Shown: positions 36,942 to 46,417, counted from the first letter of the stretch. The stretch is DNA of 64,000 bases from CAVYXA01 sp963846775 (GCA_963846775.1 CAWJXB010000006.1:2170001-2234000); one strand, 5' to 3'. Program-made: numbers and translations. Notes: generated by a model from the letters alone, not told the origin.

Positions 36942-37997
36942 TTAATGTTTCGCCGGTTCAGACAGACCGTAAACAAGAAGCTTCTGCGTATTAGGGACAA
37001 TGGTCGGTCGCGCGGGCGACGCGCCGGGAGATGGACTCGGTGGCGGCTGAAACTGCGCGGTCGGCAAATAAATTCGATGTGTTTTCGGATCAAGTGCCAT
37101 CGTCCGCGCTCCCCGCTCCGTTTTGAGCGTTTGCACAACCGAAAGTTTTTCCGGCGTTTCTTCTTTCGCGATGTTCGTCACCCCTTCGCCGCAGGACGCA
37201 AAGACGAGTTGCGTCGCATCGTCGAAAGCCGCGCCATCAACACCGGCGCCGATCGGCGTAGTGCCGACGACTTTGCCGCTTTGCGTATCGAGCATGGTCA
37301 TCATCTTGTTGTGGCAAGCGGAAAAGAGCCGATGATGCGCCGCATCCAGCGCGATTCCGCTCGGCTCTTCGCCCGGCGCGAGTGGCCAATGTGCCATCAC
37401 TTCATGCTTGGCCGCATCGATCGCAACGACTTCGCTTTTGTCTTCGATGTTGACGTAGACATGGTCGGCCTTTTCATCCACCGCCGCGAATTCGGGACTG
37501 CCGCCGAGTGGAATCGTTGCCTTCACCATTGCGGATTTCGCATCAATCACGGTGGCGGAATTACCTTTGTGATTGAAAATGTAGATCTCGCGCTGACGCG
37601 GCGCATAGACAATTGCGTCCGGGCTCTCACCGGTATCGATCTTGGAGATCGTTTTCAACGTCGTTAGATTGACCACGCTCGACTTCGCTTCTTTTCCATT
37701 CGAAGAAAAGCCGCGTTGAAATTCGGGAAGAGCGAGGAAAGCGTGAACTCCTGGCGTGTCGGCGATTTCACCGGCGACGGCGTTTTTATTAAGATCGACA
37801 ACGACGACTTTGGTGGCGTGCGACAAATAGAGACGATTCGCCGGGGAATCGATCGTCAAGATATCCCAGCCGCCCTCACCGCCGACCGGAATTTCGTTTA
37901 GAAACTTGTAGCCATTTTCCGCGGAGGCGCCAACCAGTGGAAAGAACAGAAGCGCCGCGATCAAACGCTTCCTTGCAGAAATATTGTCTTTGCACAC
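36942..37997 (-). CDS. Secreted YncE-like seven-bladed beta-propeller (YVTN family)
   Basis: 351 aa. A signal peptide (ARKRLIAALLFFPLVGASA) leads to repeats of the YVTN/YncE kind: NRLYLSHATKVVVVDLN, REIYIFNHKGNSATVIDAKS, DHVYVNIEDKSEVVAIDAAKHEV, HRLFSACHNKMMTMLDTQSGKVVG. Such propellers bind ligands or DNA in the periplasm. The GTG at 37997 begins one base after the sortilin-like gene's stop and has a GGAG box before it, so it is preferred over ATG 38018. Three genes in a row (sortilin-like, YncE-like, barrel) seem to form an operon. Confidence 0.8.
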   Translation of the reverse strand: MCKDNISARKRLIAALLFFPLVGASAENGYKFLNEIPVGGEGGWDILTIDSPANRLYLSHATKVVVVDLNKNAVAGEIADTPGVHAFLALPEFQRGFSSNGKEAKSSVVNLTTLKTISKIDTGESPDAIVYAPRQREIYIFNHKGNSATVIDAKSAMVKATIPLGGSPEFAAVDEKADHVYVNIEDKSEVVAIDAAKHEVMAHWPLAPGEEPSGIALDAAHHRLFSACHNKMMTMLDTQSGKVVGTTPIGAGVDGAAFDDATQLVFASCGEGVTNIAKEETPEKLSVVQTLKTERGARTMALDPKTHRIYLPTAQFQPPPSPSPGASPARPTIVPNTQKLLVYGLSEPAKH

Positions 37998-37998
37998 T

Positions 37999-40900
37999 TC
38001 AGTTGTTCTCCTTCCCATGGCTGGCCGCTTTATCAGCTTCGGCGACATCGGCCTCAAGCTTCTGTGTGCCTTGTTTGGCCTGCTGATCGAGCTCTTTGAA
38101 AACGGCGTAATGCGCTGCCGTCGGCCGGGCATAGGACAGGTCAATGTCCGACGCCAGATAGGCAAGATGATCGCGCAACCTGGTCGGATGGAGTAGGTCG
38201 CCTTCACTCCCTTTCATGGCCATCTGGGCAACACTGTCGATGTCGCGGGTGAGAGCAGCCAGGACGCCTCCCGTCCTCGCGTCGGCGCCACTCTTGGCGG
38301 TAACCGCCTTTTGCAGCTTGTCGCGTGCAGCCAGCGCTTGATTGATCTCTTTGTCCAGCGAGTCGAGGTCCGCATGAATCTTTAAATCTAACTCAAGGCG
38401 CGCCGCCAAGTCCTCTGGCGTGGCATGGAGCCGCGGATCGAGCGCGACGTTCAAGTCCTGTTGCGTTTTCTGTCCGCCATAATCGAGAACCACCGTATAT
38501 GTGCCCGGCGCTACAACCGGGCCTTCGACCGAATCTTCCAACCCGCCGGCCGCGATCGGCGCGTGATATCCGGTAATTTCAGTTGCGTTCGGATAGCGCA
38601 GGTCCCACTGGAGCCGGTTCATTCCCGGCTCGATCGCTGCCAGCTTCGCTTCCTTTTCCCGAATCTTCTCGTCGGTGGTTTTTTCGGTGTGCTCTTCTTC
38701 GGTCGCGACGTTTTCCAAATGAATGCCGACCGAGGCAGCGCTCTCCTTTTCTTTATCGTTCTTTTCTTTTTCCGTCGCGAGATGGAGCGGAATGTCGCGA
38801 ACCACTGCTCCCTGCGCATCCAGAAACTGGAGGGTCGCGGGAGTTTTCCCATCGTAATTCTGAGGAATGTGGAAAAAAACTGTGGCGCCGAATGGCGAAT
38901 TGTAGCCGGCATCCGGCGGGCGCCGTCTATCGGGATCGGGCAGCCCGTAATCATGTGTGAGCCAGGCTTGCTCGGGCGCGAACAGGAAACTGGTATCGGA
39001 TGGCACGGCCGGATTCTTGGTCAATTGCTCGAGAAACGTGAGATTATCGAGCACCCAAAATGCACGGCCGTGGGTGGCCGCGACCACTTCGCCCTGTTGC
39101 GTGTTAATTGCGAGATCGCGCACCTGGGCGACCGGCAGGTTCAACGTGAGCGGCTGCCAGTGCGCGCCCTCGTCCAAGCTGAAGTAAACGCTGCTGCGAG
39201 TACCGACGAACAGTAGCTTGGACTCGTTAGGATCCTGGCGAAGGTCGAAAACGAATTCATCCGCGGGCAGGCCGGTGGTGATCGGCGACCAATGTTTGCC
39301 CAAATCGGTGGTCTTGAAAATGTACGGCTTGAAATCGTCCAGCATGTAACGCCGGGCCGTCAGGTAGGCAGTTTGTTTGTCTGTGTGTGAAGCCTCGATA
39401 CAACTGATCCAGGCGTGGTCTGGCAATCCGGGCGGCGTCACTTTTTGCCAATTCTTCCCGCCGTCGGTGCTGACATGGGCAAGACCGTCATCCGATCCGG
39501 CCCAAATAAGATTGCCATCGACCGGCGAAACCGCGAGCGCCGAAACCAACGGATAAATTTCCGCGCCCGACTGGTCGAGGTCGATCGGGCCGCCGCTGGG
39601 CACTTGCTTGTCAGACTCGTTACGGGTGAGATCGGGAGAAATTTGGGTCCAGGTCGCGCCATAATCGTCGCTTCTAAAGATAACCTGGGCGGCAATGAAC
39701 AGTTGCTTCGGGTTCGCCGGTGAAAACAGAATCGGATGCGTCCAGCCAAATCGATTCTTAAGCTCACCGGATGATGAACCTTCCTGATAATGTGGCCACG
39801 GACTCACGCTGCGGTATTCGTCCGTGCGTTGATCGTGTCTCACAAAGATGCTGTAATAGCCGCTGCCATAGGTGATTTTAGGGTCCCCCGGTTGCGGCAC
39901 GGTGTACGTGCTTTCGCCATAGGCCACTTCGTGCCAGGCCGACAGCGGGATCATTCCTCCGCGGTGCGCGCTCGGACCTTCAAAGGAACCTTCATCCTGC
40001 TGCGCGCCGTAAATGTGAAACGGAAACTGATCGTCGATGTTGACATGATAGAACTGCCCGGTGGGCTGATTGTGCTCGGTGCTCCAGGTTTTGCCGGCAT
40101 CGATCGAAACGGTGGCGCCGCCGTCGTTTCCCTCCAGCAAAATCTTGGTGTCGTCGGGATTGATCCAGACCACATGATTATCGCCATGCGGCGTTTTCAA
40201 TTTCGTGAACGTTTTGGCGCCGTCATGCGAAACAAATAACGCGTCCACTTCAGGCGCGTACACGGTGTTGGGATCTTTTGGGTCCGCGTAAATCGTCATG
40301 TAATAAAAGGCGCGTTGCCGCAGTTTCATTTCATCGTTCACGCGTTTCCAGGTGGCGCCGGCGTCATCGGAGCGAAACACGCCGCCCTCTTTTGCCTGAA
40401 TGATCGAGTAAACAACGTCCGGTTTGCTGGCGGCAATCGCCACGCCCATCCGCCCCAGGATTCCTTTCGGCAAACCGGGATTGCGCGAGATGTTGGTCCA
40501 ATGCGCGCCTCCATCGGTGGTCTTATAGATGCCGCTGCCCGCGCCGCCGCTCGTTAGGCCCCACGGTTTGCGCTCGGCTTGCCACATCGTGGCGTACATC
40601 AGGTCCGGATGATTCGGGTCCATCACCAGACCGATGGCCCCGGTGTTATTGTCCACGAATAGAATCTTTTGCCACGATCGACCGCCGTCGGTGGATTTGA
40701 AAACGCCGCGGTCAGGATCGGGAGCGAACACGTGCCCCATCGAAGCAACGTAAACAACGTTGGGATCCTTGGGATCGATCAGCACCGCACTGATCGAGTG
40801 CGCCTCGCGCAACCCGGCATACTGCCACGTTTTGCCTTCATCGGTAGATTTGAAAATGCCGTCGCCGGGAATCACGTTGGCGCGGATGTCGGCCTCGCCG

Positions 40901-41238
40901 GTGCCGACGTAGAGAATTTTTGGATCTGACGCCGCCACCGCCACCGCGCCGATGCTGGAACTCGGCCCCGGTAATTTGCCGTCGGTAATGTTTTCCCACT
41001 CGGTCCCCTGGTCCGTACTTTTCCAGACACCGCCGCCCACGGTTCCGGCATAAAAAAGGTTATTGTTTCCGGGAACGCCGGTCACGGTGACGACCCGCCC
41101 GCCGATGTATGGTCCCACGCAACGCCACTTGAGTTTGCTCATCAGCGCTTGCGGAGCCAGAGGCTCCGATCCTTGACATCTCGCCACCGCCGGAAGCAGT
41201 GCGACCGTAATGAAAACAAAAAGGTTGCGCGCATTCAT
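37999..41238 (-). CDS. Sortilin/VPS10-like beta-propeller protein with Asp-box repeats
   Basis: 1079 aa, secreted (signal peptide NLFVFITVALLPAVARC). The first 700 residues hold at least ten Asp-boxes of the type S/T-x-D-x-G-x-x-W (STDQGTEWENI, STDEGKTW, STDGGRSW, TTDGGAHW, SIDAGKTW, SDDYGATW, STDGGKNW, SLDEGAHW), as in VPS10/BNR proteins annotated as glycosyl hydrolase. The C-terminal third is a mixed domain with a Lys/Glu-rich stretch (KEKNDKEKES) and helices. It may bind or degrade polymers outside the cell. ATG 41238 gives the signal peptide. Confidence 0.85.
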   Translation of the reverse strand: MNARNLFVFITVALLPAVARCQGSEPLAPQALMSKLKWRCVGPYIGGRVVTVTGVPGNNNLFYAGTVGGGVWKSTDQGTEWENITDGKLPGPSSSIGAVAVAASDPKILYVGTGEADIRANVIPGDGIFKSTDEGKTWQYAGLREAHSISAVLIDPKDPNVVYVASMGHVFAPDPDRGVFKSTDGGRSWQKILFVDNNTGAIGLVMDPNHPDLMYATMWQAERKPWGLTSGGAGSGIYKTTDGGAHWTNISRNPGLPKGILGRMGVAIAASKPDVVYSIIQAKEGGVFRSDDAGATWKRVNDEMKLRQRAFYYMTIYADPKDPNTVYAPEVDALFVSHDGAKTFTKLKTPHGDNHVVWINPDDTKILLEGNDGGATVSIDAGKTWSTEHNQPTGQFYHVNIDDQFPFHIYGAQQDEGSFEGPSAHRGGMIPLSAWHEVAYGESTYTVPQPGDPKITYGSGYYSIFVRHDQRTDEYRSVSPWPHYQEGSSSGELKNRFGWTHPILFSPANPKQLFIAAQVIFRSDDYGATWTQISPDLTRNESDKQVPSGGPIDLDQSGAEIYPLVSALAVSPVDGNLIWAGSDDGLAHVSTDGGKNWQKVTPPGLPDHAWISCIEASHTDKQTAYLTARRYMLDDFKPYIFKTTDLGKHWSPITTGLPADEFVFDLRQDPNESKLLFVGTRSSVYFSLDEGAHWQPLTLNLPVAQVRDLAINTQQGEVVAATHGRAFWVLDNLTFLEQLTKNPAVPSDTSFLFAPEQAWLTHDYGLPDPDRRRPPDAGYNSPFGATVFFHIPQNYDGKTPATLQFLDAQGAVVRDIPLHLATEKEKNDKEKESAASVGIHLENVATEEEHTEKTTDEKIREKEAKLAAIEPGMNRLQWDLRYPNATEITGYHAPIAAGGLEDSVEGPVVAPGTYTVVLDYGGQKTQQDLNVALDPRLHATPEDLAARLELDLKIHADLDSLDKEINQALAARDKLQKAVTAKSGADARTGGVLAALTRDIDSVAQMAMKGSEGDLLHPTRLRDHLAYLASDIDLSYARPTAAHYAVFKELDQQAKQGTQKLEADVAEADKAASHGKENN

Positions 41239-41353
41239 AAAAAAATAGTTCTCATGATTCAATTCTCCTGGCGAGTTTTTTAAATCTCGCGCGAGAGAAG
41301 CCGATCCACCAAGCTCGCGCTGGCAGTGAATCGCGCCTTCAGCGCTCGTGTTT

Positions 41354-41410
41354 CTAGATTCTATCGAATCGCCTTCGGCGCGGTGGGATATTCGGCGTTT
41401 TCTGTTTGTC
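41354..41410 (+). repeat. Outer direct repeat left of the RAYT gene
   Basis: The text ctagattcta...gaatcgccttcggcgcggtgg...cggcgttt..gtttgtc recurs in the same orientation at 42227-42283 with differences. The two copies flank the transposase unit. Confidence 0.45.
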
Positions 41411-41480
41411 GCCGTCCACGTCAGGTAGATTCCACAGTGGAGTTGGGGTTGATTCTTGCGCCTTCGGCAAGTCATCCGCC

Positions 41481-41570
41481 AGCGCCAAAGGCGCTATGCA
41501 ACGCTAGCCTGGGGCAACGCCCCAGGGTTCGATGGGATCTAGAACCCGGAGCGCTGAAAGCGCGATTCAC
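41481..41570 (+). repeat. Left REP of the RAYT unit (inverted copy at 42063-42150)
   Basis: It contains GCCAAAGGCGC, CAACGCTAGCC, the perfect hairpin CCTGGGGC-AAC-GCCCCAGG and AGCGCTGAAAGCGCG. All four blocks recur, in the same order on the other strand, right of the transposase gene. Confidence 0.7.
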
Positions 41571-41600
41571 TTCTAGCGCGAGTTCGATAATCATCGCGCC

Positions 41601-42053
41601 ATGCCCCAATCGCTCAGCAAAGTTATCCTTCACGTGATTTTTAGTACGAAAAATCGCGAACCGTGGCTCAATGCGGCTCTGCGGCCGCGTATGCATGCGT
41701 ATCTGGCGACAGTCTGCCGCGACCTCGGCGCTGATTCTGTCCAAGTCGGAGGCGCCGCTGACCACGTTCATATCATCATGACGCTCCCGCGAACCATTTC
41801 GCAGGCTGAACTCGTCGAACACATCAAGAAGACATCATCCAAATGGATCAAAAGGCTCGATGCTCGCTATCGTGGCTTCTTTTGGCAACGCGGCTACGGA
41901 GCATTTTCAGTCAGTCCGAGTCAACTACATGCGGTATTTAGCTACATCGAGAGCCAACAGGAGCACCATCGCACCCGAACGTTTCAAGAGGAATATCGGG
42001 AGTTGTTGCGCAGGCACAATGTCGAGTTCGATGAACGCTACGTCTGGGATTGA
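41601..42053 (+). CDS. REP-associated tyrosine transposase (RAYT, IS200/IS605-like Y1 HUH family)
   Basis: 150 aa. The HUH metal site is GGAADHVHIIMTLPR (H55-V-H57). The catalytic tyrosine is probably Y115 in FSYIESQQEHH, and WQRGYGAFSVS (95-105) is typical of the PF01797 family. RAYTs nick single-stranded REP hairpins and are thought to spread them. The gene sits between two inverted REP copies, as RAYT genes usually do, in an intergenic region. It looks complete and could be active. Confidence 0.88.
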   Translation: MPQSLSKVILHVIFSTKNREPWLNAALRPRMHAYLATVCRDLGADSVQVGGAADHVHIIMTLPRTISQAELVEHIKKTSSKWIKRLDARYRGFFWQRGYGAFSVSPSQLHAVFSYIESQQEHHRTRTFQEEYRELLRRHNVEFDERYVWD

Positions 42054-42062
42054 GAGACCCCT

Positions 42063-42150
42063 TGAGTCGCGCTTTCAGCGCTTATGCGTGCGGGCCAATT
42101 TCAATTCCTGGGGCGCTGCCCCAGGCTGGCGTTGACTATCGCCTTTGGCG
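42063..42150 (-). repeat. Right REP of the RAYT unit
   Basis: Reverse-complement copy of the 41481-41570 element, with the hairpin CCTGGGGC-GCT-GCCCCAGG (about 42107-42125) and CGCTTTCAGCGCT. The central loop and a few bases differ from the left copy. Confidence 0.7.
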
Positions 42151-42226
42151 AAAGACATCCCATAGGACGGATTCGCCGTGGCGAATCTGGGGCGAATCGA
42201 TGCGCCGCCAAACCTTGCGTTGTTCT

Positions 42227-42283
42227 AGGCTCGTAGGTGAATTGCGCCTTTGGCGCGGTGGACGTTGGGCGTTTGCTTTTGTC
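42227..42283 (+). repeat. Outer direct repeat right of the RAYT gene
   Basis: The text ctaggctcg...gaattgcgcctttggcgcggtgg...gggcgttt..ttttgtc is a diverged direct copy of 41354-41410. It abuts the korA start region. Confidence 0.45.
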
Positions 42284-42332
42284 TGGAATTGCCGGTGGAA
42301 ACACGTCCAAATCCTGTTACTGTAATCTTCCC

Positions 42333-44249
42333 GTGAGTGAAACTATTTCCAGCGTCGCGGCCGGCCCGGATCGCGCCGATCTGCGCCCTGAAAACATTCA
42401 AGATGCCGTAATCCGGCTGGCCGGTAATTCGCAGGACGGAATCCAGACCGCCGGCGCGTTTCTCGCGCGCCTGGCCGGGCGCAGCGCGCAGGAAGTGATG
42501 ACTTACATGACCATTCCCGCCACCATTTCCGGCGGGCCATCGATCTTCCAAGTCCGCATCGGCACCGGCGAAGTGCTTTCCGCCGGCGACGAAGCCGATT
42601 TTCTGGTCGCGTTTTATCAACACAGTTACCAGGACCATGTCGGCTTCCTCAAAGAAGGCGGCGTCCTGCTTTACGATTCCGATAACGTTGAGCCGAATCT
42701 GGACGACAAACGTTTCCTTTACGTCGGCATCCCCATCACCGGCCTGACCGTCGAAGCGCTCGGCGGCACGGCCAAGGACAGAGGCAAAAACATTTTTGTG
42801 CTCGGGTTGATCGCAAAAATTTTTCAGCTCGATGCTGAGAAATTGAAACGAATCATCACCGAAAAATTTGGCGGCAAAAATGAGAGCGTCGTCAACAGCG
42901 CGCTGATGGCGTTTCAGGCCGGCTACGCTTATCCGGTCGGAAGAGTTCTCACCCACCTCTATCAATTCGAGAAAGCCGAAAAGAAACCGGGCGCGCCCGA
43001 CCAGATCACCATGGATGGCAACACCGCGCTCGCCTACGGACTCATTGCGGGCGGGGTTCGGTTCGGCGCCGGTTACCCGATCACGCCCTGGTCATCGGTC
43101 ATGGAAGTTCTGCGAACACAATTGCCCAAATACGGCGGCATTTTTGTTCAGGCCGAAGACGAGCTCGCGTCGGTCTCGATCGCGCTCGGCATGTCCTATT
43201 CCGGTTGGCTCGCCGTCACCGGCAGCGCCGGTCCGGGAATCTCATTGAAGACGGAAGCGATCGGTTGGGCATCGATGGCCGAGATTCCGCTCGTCATTTG
43301 TAATATTCAACGGGGCGGCCCGAGCACCGGACTTCCGACCAACGTCGAGCAAAGCGATCTGCATCAGGCGATCTTTGGCAGTCACGGCGACAGTCCGCGT
43401 GTCGTCCTGGCGCCGAAAACGGTGGAAGATTGTTTTTACATCGCGATCGAAGCCGCGCGGATCGCGCGCAAATACAGCACTCCTGTTTTCATTTTGAGCG
43501 ACACATCGCTGGCCACGCGGATCGAAGCATTCGAAGAACCCGATCTCGCCAAGGTCATGGTCGATCCCAAACCAGACCTGACGCCCCGGCAAACCCACAA
43601 GCCGTATCCGCTCGATCAAATTACCCAGCACGTGCCGCCCGGGACGCGGATTCTCGACGGAAAATACCCGCTCATGTCCGGACTCGAGCACGACGAAATG
43701 GGCCATCCCACCGGCTCGCCGAAATTGCACATGGCGATGACCGCGAAACGCCGCAACAAGCTCCGCAAGCTGGCCGAGGAACTTCCGGTGCCGGAAATTT
43801 ACGGCGATCAGGAAGGCGACACGTTACTCGTTGGCTGGGGCTCAACTTTTGGACCGATCCACGATGCCGTGAAACGCGCCCGCGAGGAGACGAGCGAAAA
43901 AGTCGGCGCGCTGCATCTGCGTCATATTCATCCGTTGCCGAATGGCCTCGAAAAAATCTGGCCGAAGTTCAAACGCATCGTCACGGTCGAGATGAACGAC
44001 CAGGGCGTTTACGGTTATGGCCAGCTGGCGACTCTGCTCCGGGCACGCTATTGCGAGGCGAAGATCACCAGTTTCACCAAGACCGACGGCTTGACGTTTC
44101 GCGTGAAAGAGATTTTGGAAGGCGTTTTCGAAGGGAAATCATTCGCCGCGCGCCACATTCCCCGCGACGGCGAAGCTACTGTTCACGTCGACACCGGCGC
44201 CGAAAATGTAAAGACAACCAGAGAAGTCGTGCCGCAAGGCGTCGGCTGA
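42333..44249 (+). CDS. korA: 2-oxoacid:ferredoxin oxidoreductase, alpha subunit (gamma-alpha fusion)
   Basis: 638 aa. The N-terminal gamma domain (NSQDGIQTAGAFLARLAGR to about residue 200) is fused to the alpha domain starting near TMDGNTALAYGLIAGGVRFGAGYPITPWSSVMEVL. With KorB it oxidises 2-oxoglutarate (or a similar 2-oxoacid) to the acyl-CoA and reduces ferredoxin. GTG 42333 (VSETISS) is preferred; upstream codons are translated from repeat sequence right of the RAYT unit. The partner gene follows after 49 bases. Confidence 0.9.
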   Translation: MSETISSVAAGPDRADLRPENIQDAVIRLAGNSQDGIQTAGAFLARLAGRSAQEVMTYMTIPATISGGPSIFQVRIGTGEVLSAGDEADFLVAFYQHSYQDHVGFLKEGGVLLYDSDNVEPNLDDKRFLYVGIPITGLTVEALGGTAKDRGKNIFVLGLIAKIFQLDAEKLKRIITEKFGGKNESVVNSALMAFQAGYAYPVGRVLTHLYQFEKAEKKPGAPDQITMDGNTALAYGLIAGGVRFGAGYPITPWSSVMEVLRTQLPKYGGIFVQAEDELASVSIALGMSYSGWLAVTGSAGPGISLKTEAIGWASMAEIPLVICNIQRGGPSTGLPTNVEQSDLHQAIFGSHGDSPRVVLAPKTVEDCFYIAIEAARIARKYSTPVFILSDTSLATRIEAFEEPDLAKVMVDPKPDLTPRQTHKPYPLDQITQHVPPGTRILDGKYPLMSGLEHDEMGHPTGSPKLHMAMTAKRRNKLRKLAEELPVPEIYGDQEGDTLLVGWGSTFGPIHDAVKRAREETSEKVGALHLRHIHPLPNGLEKIWPKFKRIVTVEMNDQGVYGYGQLATLLRARYCEAKITSFTKTDGLTFRVKEILEGVFEGKSFAARHIPRDGEATVHVDTGAENVKTTREVVPQGVG

Positions 44250-44298
44250 CGCCGACGCCAGAGGACAGATGTCAGAGGACAGAGAACAGATGTAAGCT

Positions 44299-45381
44299 AT
44301 GAGCGAAGAAACAAAACCAAACGGTTCCGAAGGTGTAGAGGCGGCCGTGTCGGCTGCAGTTGCCGAGCCCCCGCGCGAAAAACTCACCAAGAAAGCCATC
44401 ACGGCCGACCACCCGACCTGGTGTCCCGGCTGCGGCGATTTCGCCGTGCTCGCGTCGTTCTACAAAGTTCTCGAAAAACGCCAGATCGATCACGAAAAGA
44501 TCGTGACCATCGCCGGAATCGGTTGTTCGTCGCGGTTTCCCTATTTCGTCAACGGCCACGGCGCGCATTACATCCACGGCCGCGCCGTCCCGCTCGCCAG
44601 CGGCATCAGCCTGGCCCGGCCGGATCTTCATGTGTTCCTCTTCGGCGGCGACGGCGACGGATTCACCATCGGCGGCAACCATGTCGATCACGGCGGACGC
44701 AAGAACATCAACATGACGTATTTCATCATGGACAACTTCGTCTATGGCCTGACCAAGAAACAGACCTCGCCCACGTCTCCGATCGGGTTCAAGAGCAAGA
44801 CCGATCCACAAGGCGCGATCGATCAGCCGGTCAATCCGATGAAAAAACTGATCGCCGGCGGCGCCACGTTCATCGCGCGCACCCACGCCGCGCAAGTCAA
44901 TCACATGATGCAAATGCTCGAGCGAGCCATGGACCATCAAGGCTTCAGCGTCATCGAATGTTTGAGCGAGTGCGTCGAATTTTATCCCGGCGCATTCGAT
45001 CCCGGCAATCCGCGCAAAGGCGGCGCATTTGAATTAATTCAGGAGAAAAAATGGGACAACACTCCTGAAGACGAACTCCGTCACGACGTCACCGACGAGC
45101 TCGCAGCGTATAAACTTGCGCAGCTCCCATTCCCCGGCGTGTTCGGCGTCTTCTACGAATCCGATCGCCCAACCAAGAACGCGTTAGAAAAACGCTGGAT
45201 CGAAACAGACTCGCGAGAAAACTGGAAACGCGTCGGACCTCGAATTGTTACAAAAGACATTCGATCGCATGAAATGAGATCGAAAGCTCATCTTCCGATT
45301 CAACGCTTTAACGATTCAACGGATTACGTGCCGAAATTCGCGGGAAGATCGTCGCCGCTAGCATTGAACCATAACGCGTAA
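44299..45381 (+). CDS. korB: 2-oxoacid:ferredoxin oxidoreductase, beta subunit (TPP-binding)
   Basis: 360 aa. HPTWCPGCGDFAV (C42, C45) and IGCSSRF bind the cluster, and GGDGDGFTIGGNH (116-128) with NINMTYFIMDN is the thiamine diphosphate/Mg site. The family normally ends soon after KNALEKRWIE. Here about 60 more residues follow, and the last part is translated from repeat-like text (ttcaacgctttaacgattc), so the tail looks acquired by stop-codon loss. It is the partner of korA. The exact 2-oxoacid is not certain. Confidence 0.92.
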   Translation: MSEETKPNGSEGVEAAVSAAVAEPPREKLTKKAITADHPTWCPGCGDFAVLASFYKVLEKRQIDHEKIVTIAGIGCSSRFPYFVNGHGAHYIHGRAVPLASGISLARPDLHVFLFGGDGDGFTIGGNHVDHGGRKNINMTYFIMDNFVYGLTKKQTSPTSPIGFKSKTDPQGAIDQPVNPMKKLIAGGATFIARTHAAQVNHMMQMLERAMDHQGFSVIECLSECVEFYPGAFDPGNPRKGGAFELIQEKKWDNTPEDELRHDVTDELAAYKLAQLPFPGVFGVFYESDRPTKNALEKRWIETDSRENWKRVGPRIVTKDIRSHEMRSKAHLPIQRFNDSTDYVPKFAGRSSPLALNHNA

Positions 45382-45627
45382 AAACGTCGCCAGAATGCTG
45401 GTCTGACCGGCCTCGCTGCTGATATTTTGAGCGGTGAACAAGTTTTCCAATTCTTTTTGAAGTTCTGCTGCTTTGCCGTTCTTCTCCGCAGCTTCAAACG
45501 CATTCATCGTGGGGCCATAGTAATTGCGAAATTCGTCAACGAATGCTGAGGGAGGCCCATTGTAATTAAAAACAAATGTGTCCCGCTCAAACGAGATCTT
45601 GTCAGGCCGGGACTGCTGCCGCGCCAA
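45358..45627 (-). pseudogene. C-terminal fragment of the class I methyltransferase (frameshifted)
   Basis: The frame reads SFERDTFVFNYNGPPSAFVDEFRNYYGPTMNAFEAAEK and continues with the usual C-terminus of the UbiE-like group whose N-terminal part ends 45602. It has no separate start of its own; the nominal ATG lies in the overlap. It is the second half of the gene at 45602-46183, in the next frame. It overlaps the korB 3' end by 24 bases, convergently. Confidence 0.75.
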
Positions 45628-46183
45628 AACGTTCGATCACATTGCTCTCGATGCCCCACGTCATTGGGCTAACGAAGCCTTCCGGAGGAGGCGGCGTGTA
45701 GTTTGAGCTGATTTTCAGGATCTGCGCCACCAGCGTCGGATCGTTCGGGATCCAGTTGCCCATCACAATCCGACCTCCCGGTCGCGTCACGCGGACCATC
45801 TCTTTGGCGACGTCAAACGGTTTGGGCGCAAACATCGCTCCAAAGATACTGACGACCAGATCAAATGCCTTGTCCGGCAGGCCTTCCAGATTGGTCACGT
45901 CACCTTCCTGAAATTTGATGTTGGTCAGGCCTTGCTCCGCCGCCCGCCGGTTCCCAGCCTCGACCAGGTTCCGCGCAATATCGACCCCGAGCACGTCTGC
46001 GCCGAGTTTGGCCTCCGGCAACGCTGTTGTGCCATCGCCGCAGCCGAGATCAAGCACCCTTAGTCCTTTCGTGATCCCGAGTCGTTGCACCAGCGCCGCG
46101 CCGCTCTCGCGCATGGTCTCGGCGATGCGGGTGAAATCGCCTTTTTCCCAGAGTGCTTTGTTTGGATTCACCGGAGTATTCAT
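45602..46183 (-). pseudogene. Class I SAM methyltransferase, N-terminal part (frameshifted)
   Basis: 193 codons. Motif I is VLDLGCGDGTTALPEAKLGA, then VDIARNLVEAGNRRAAEQG, GDVTNLEGLPDKAFDLVVSIFGAMFAPKP and VRVTRPGGRIVMGNW, all typical of the UbiE/Ubiquinone-methylase group. It stops at a TGA right after IERFGAAAVPA. Removing the T of that TGA would join it to the rest of the protein (45358-45627). ATG 46183 is the likely start. Either a real +1 frameshift or a read error. Confidence 0.8.
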
Positions 46184-46335
46184 GAATGCGAGCTTATCGG
46201 TTGGGTTATGTAGTCGCAACTCCGCGGAGCAAACGCGCGCCGCGTATCCGTTAGCGCGTGGTTCTCGCATGCACGCTTCGCGTGTCTCACGCGTTTCAGC
46301 TTCTTGTCGCGCCGTAGCCTTGCGCGAAGGGGGAT

Positions 46336-46417
46336 CAGAATTTCAGCTTTTTTTGAGCCGCCATCCCAGTTCGTCACGGAGATTGTCAAGATTGCTGCAC
46401 TGACACCTCAATTTCCC
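46336..46417. repeat. Dispersed repeat, copy A
   Basis: Shares with 50305-50388 and 51412-51498 the order: cag..aatttcagcttt, then GTTCGTCA.CGGAGA, TTGTCAAGATT and TGA near the end. This copy has small deletions. It lies in the 336-bp gap between the methyltransferase and the Cys-rich lipoprotein gene. The part at 46184-46335 shows no gene. Confidence 0.6.

Noticed and set aside
45602..45627. Programmed RF2-like frameshift in the methyltransferase
   Set aside because: There is no CUU slippery codon or upstream Shine-Dalgarno-like stimulator; an indel is simpler.
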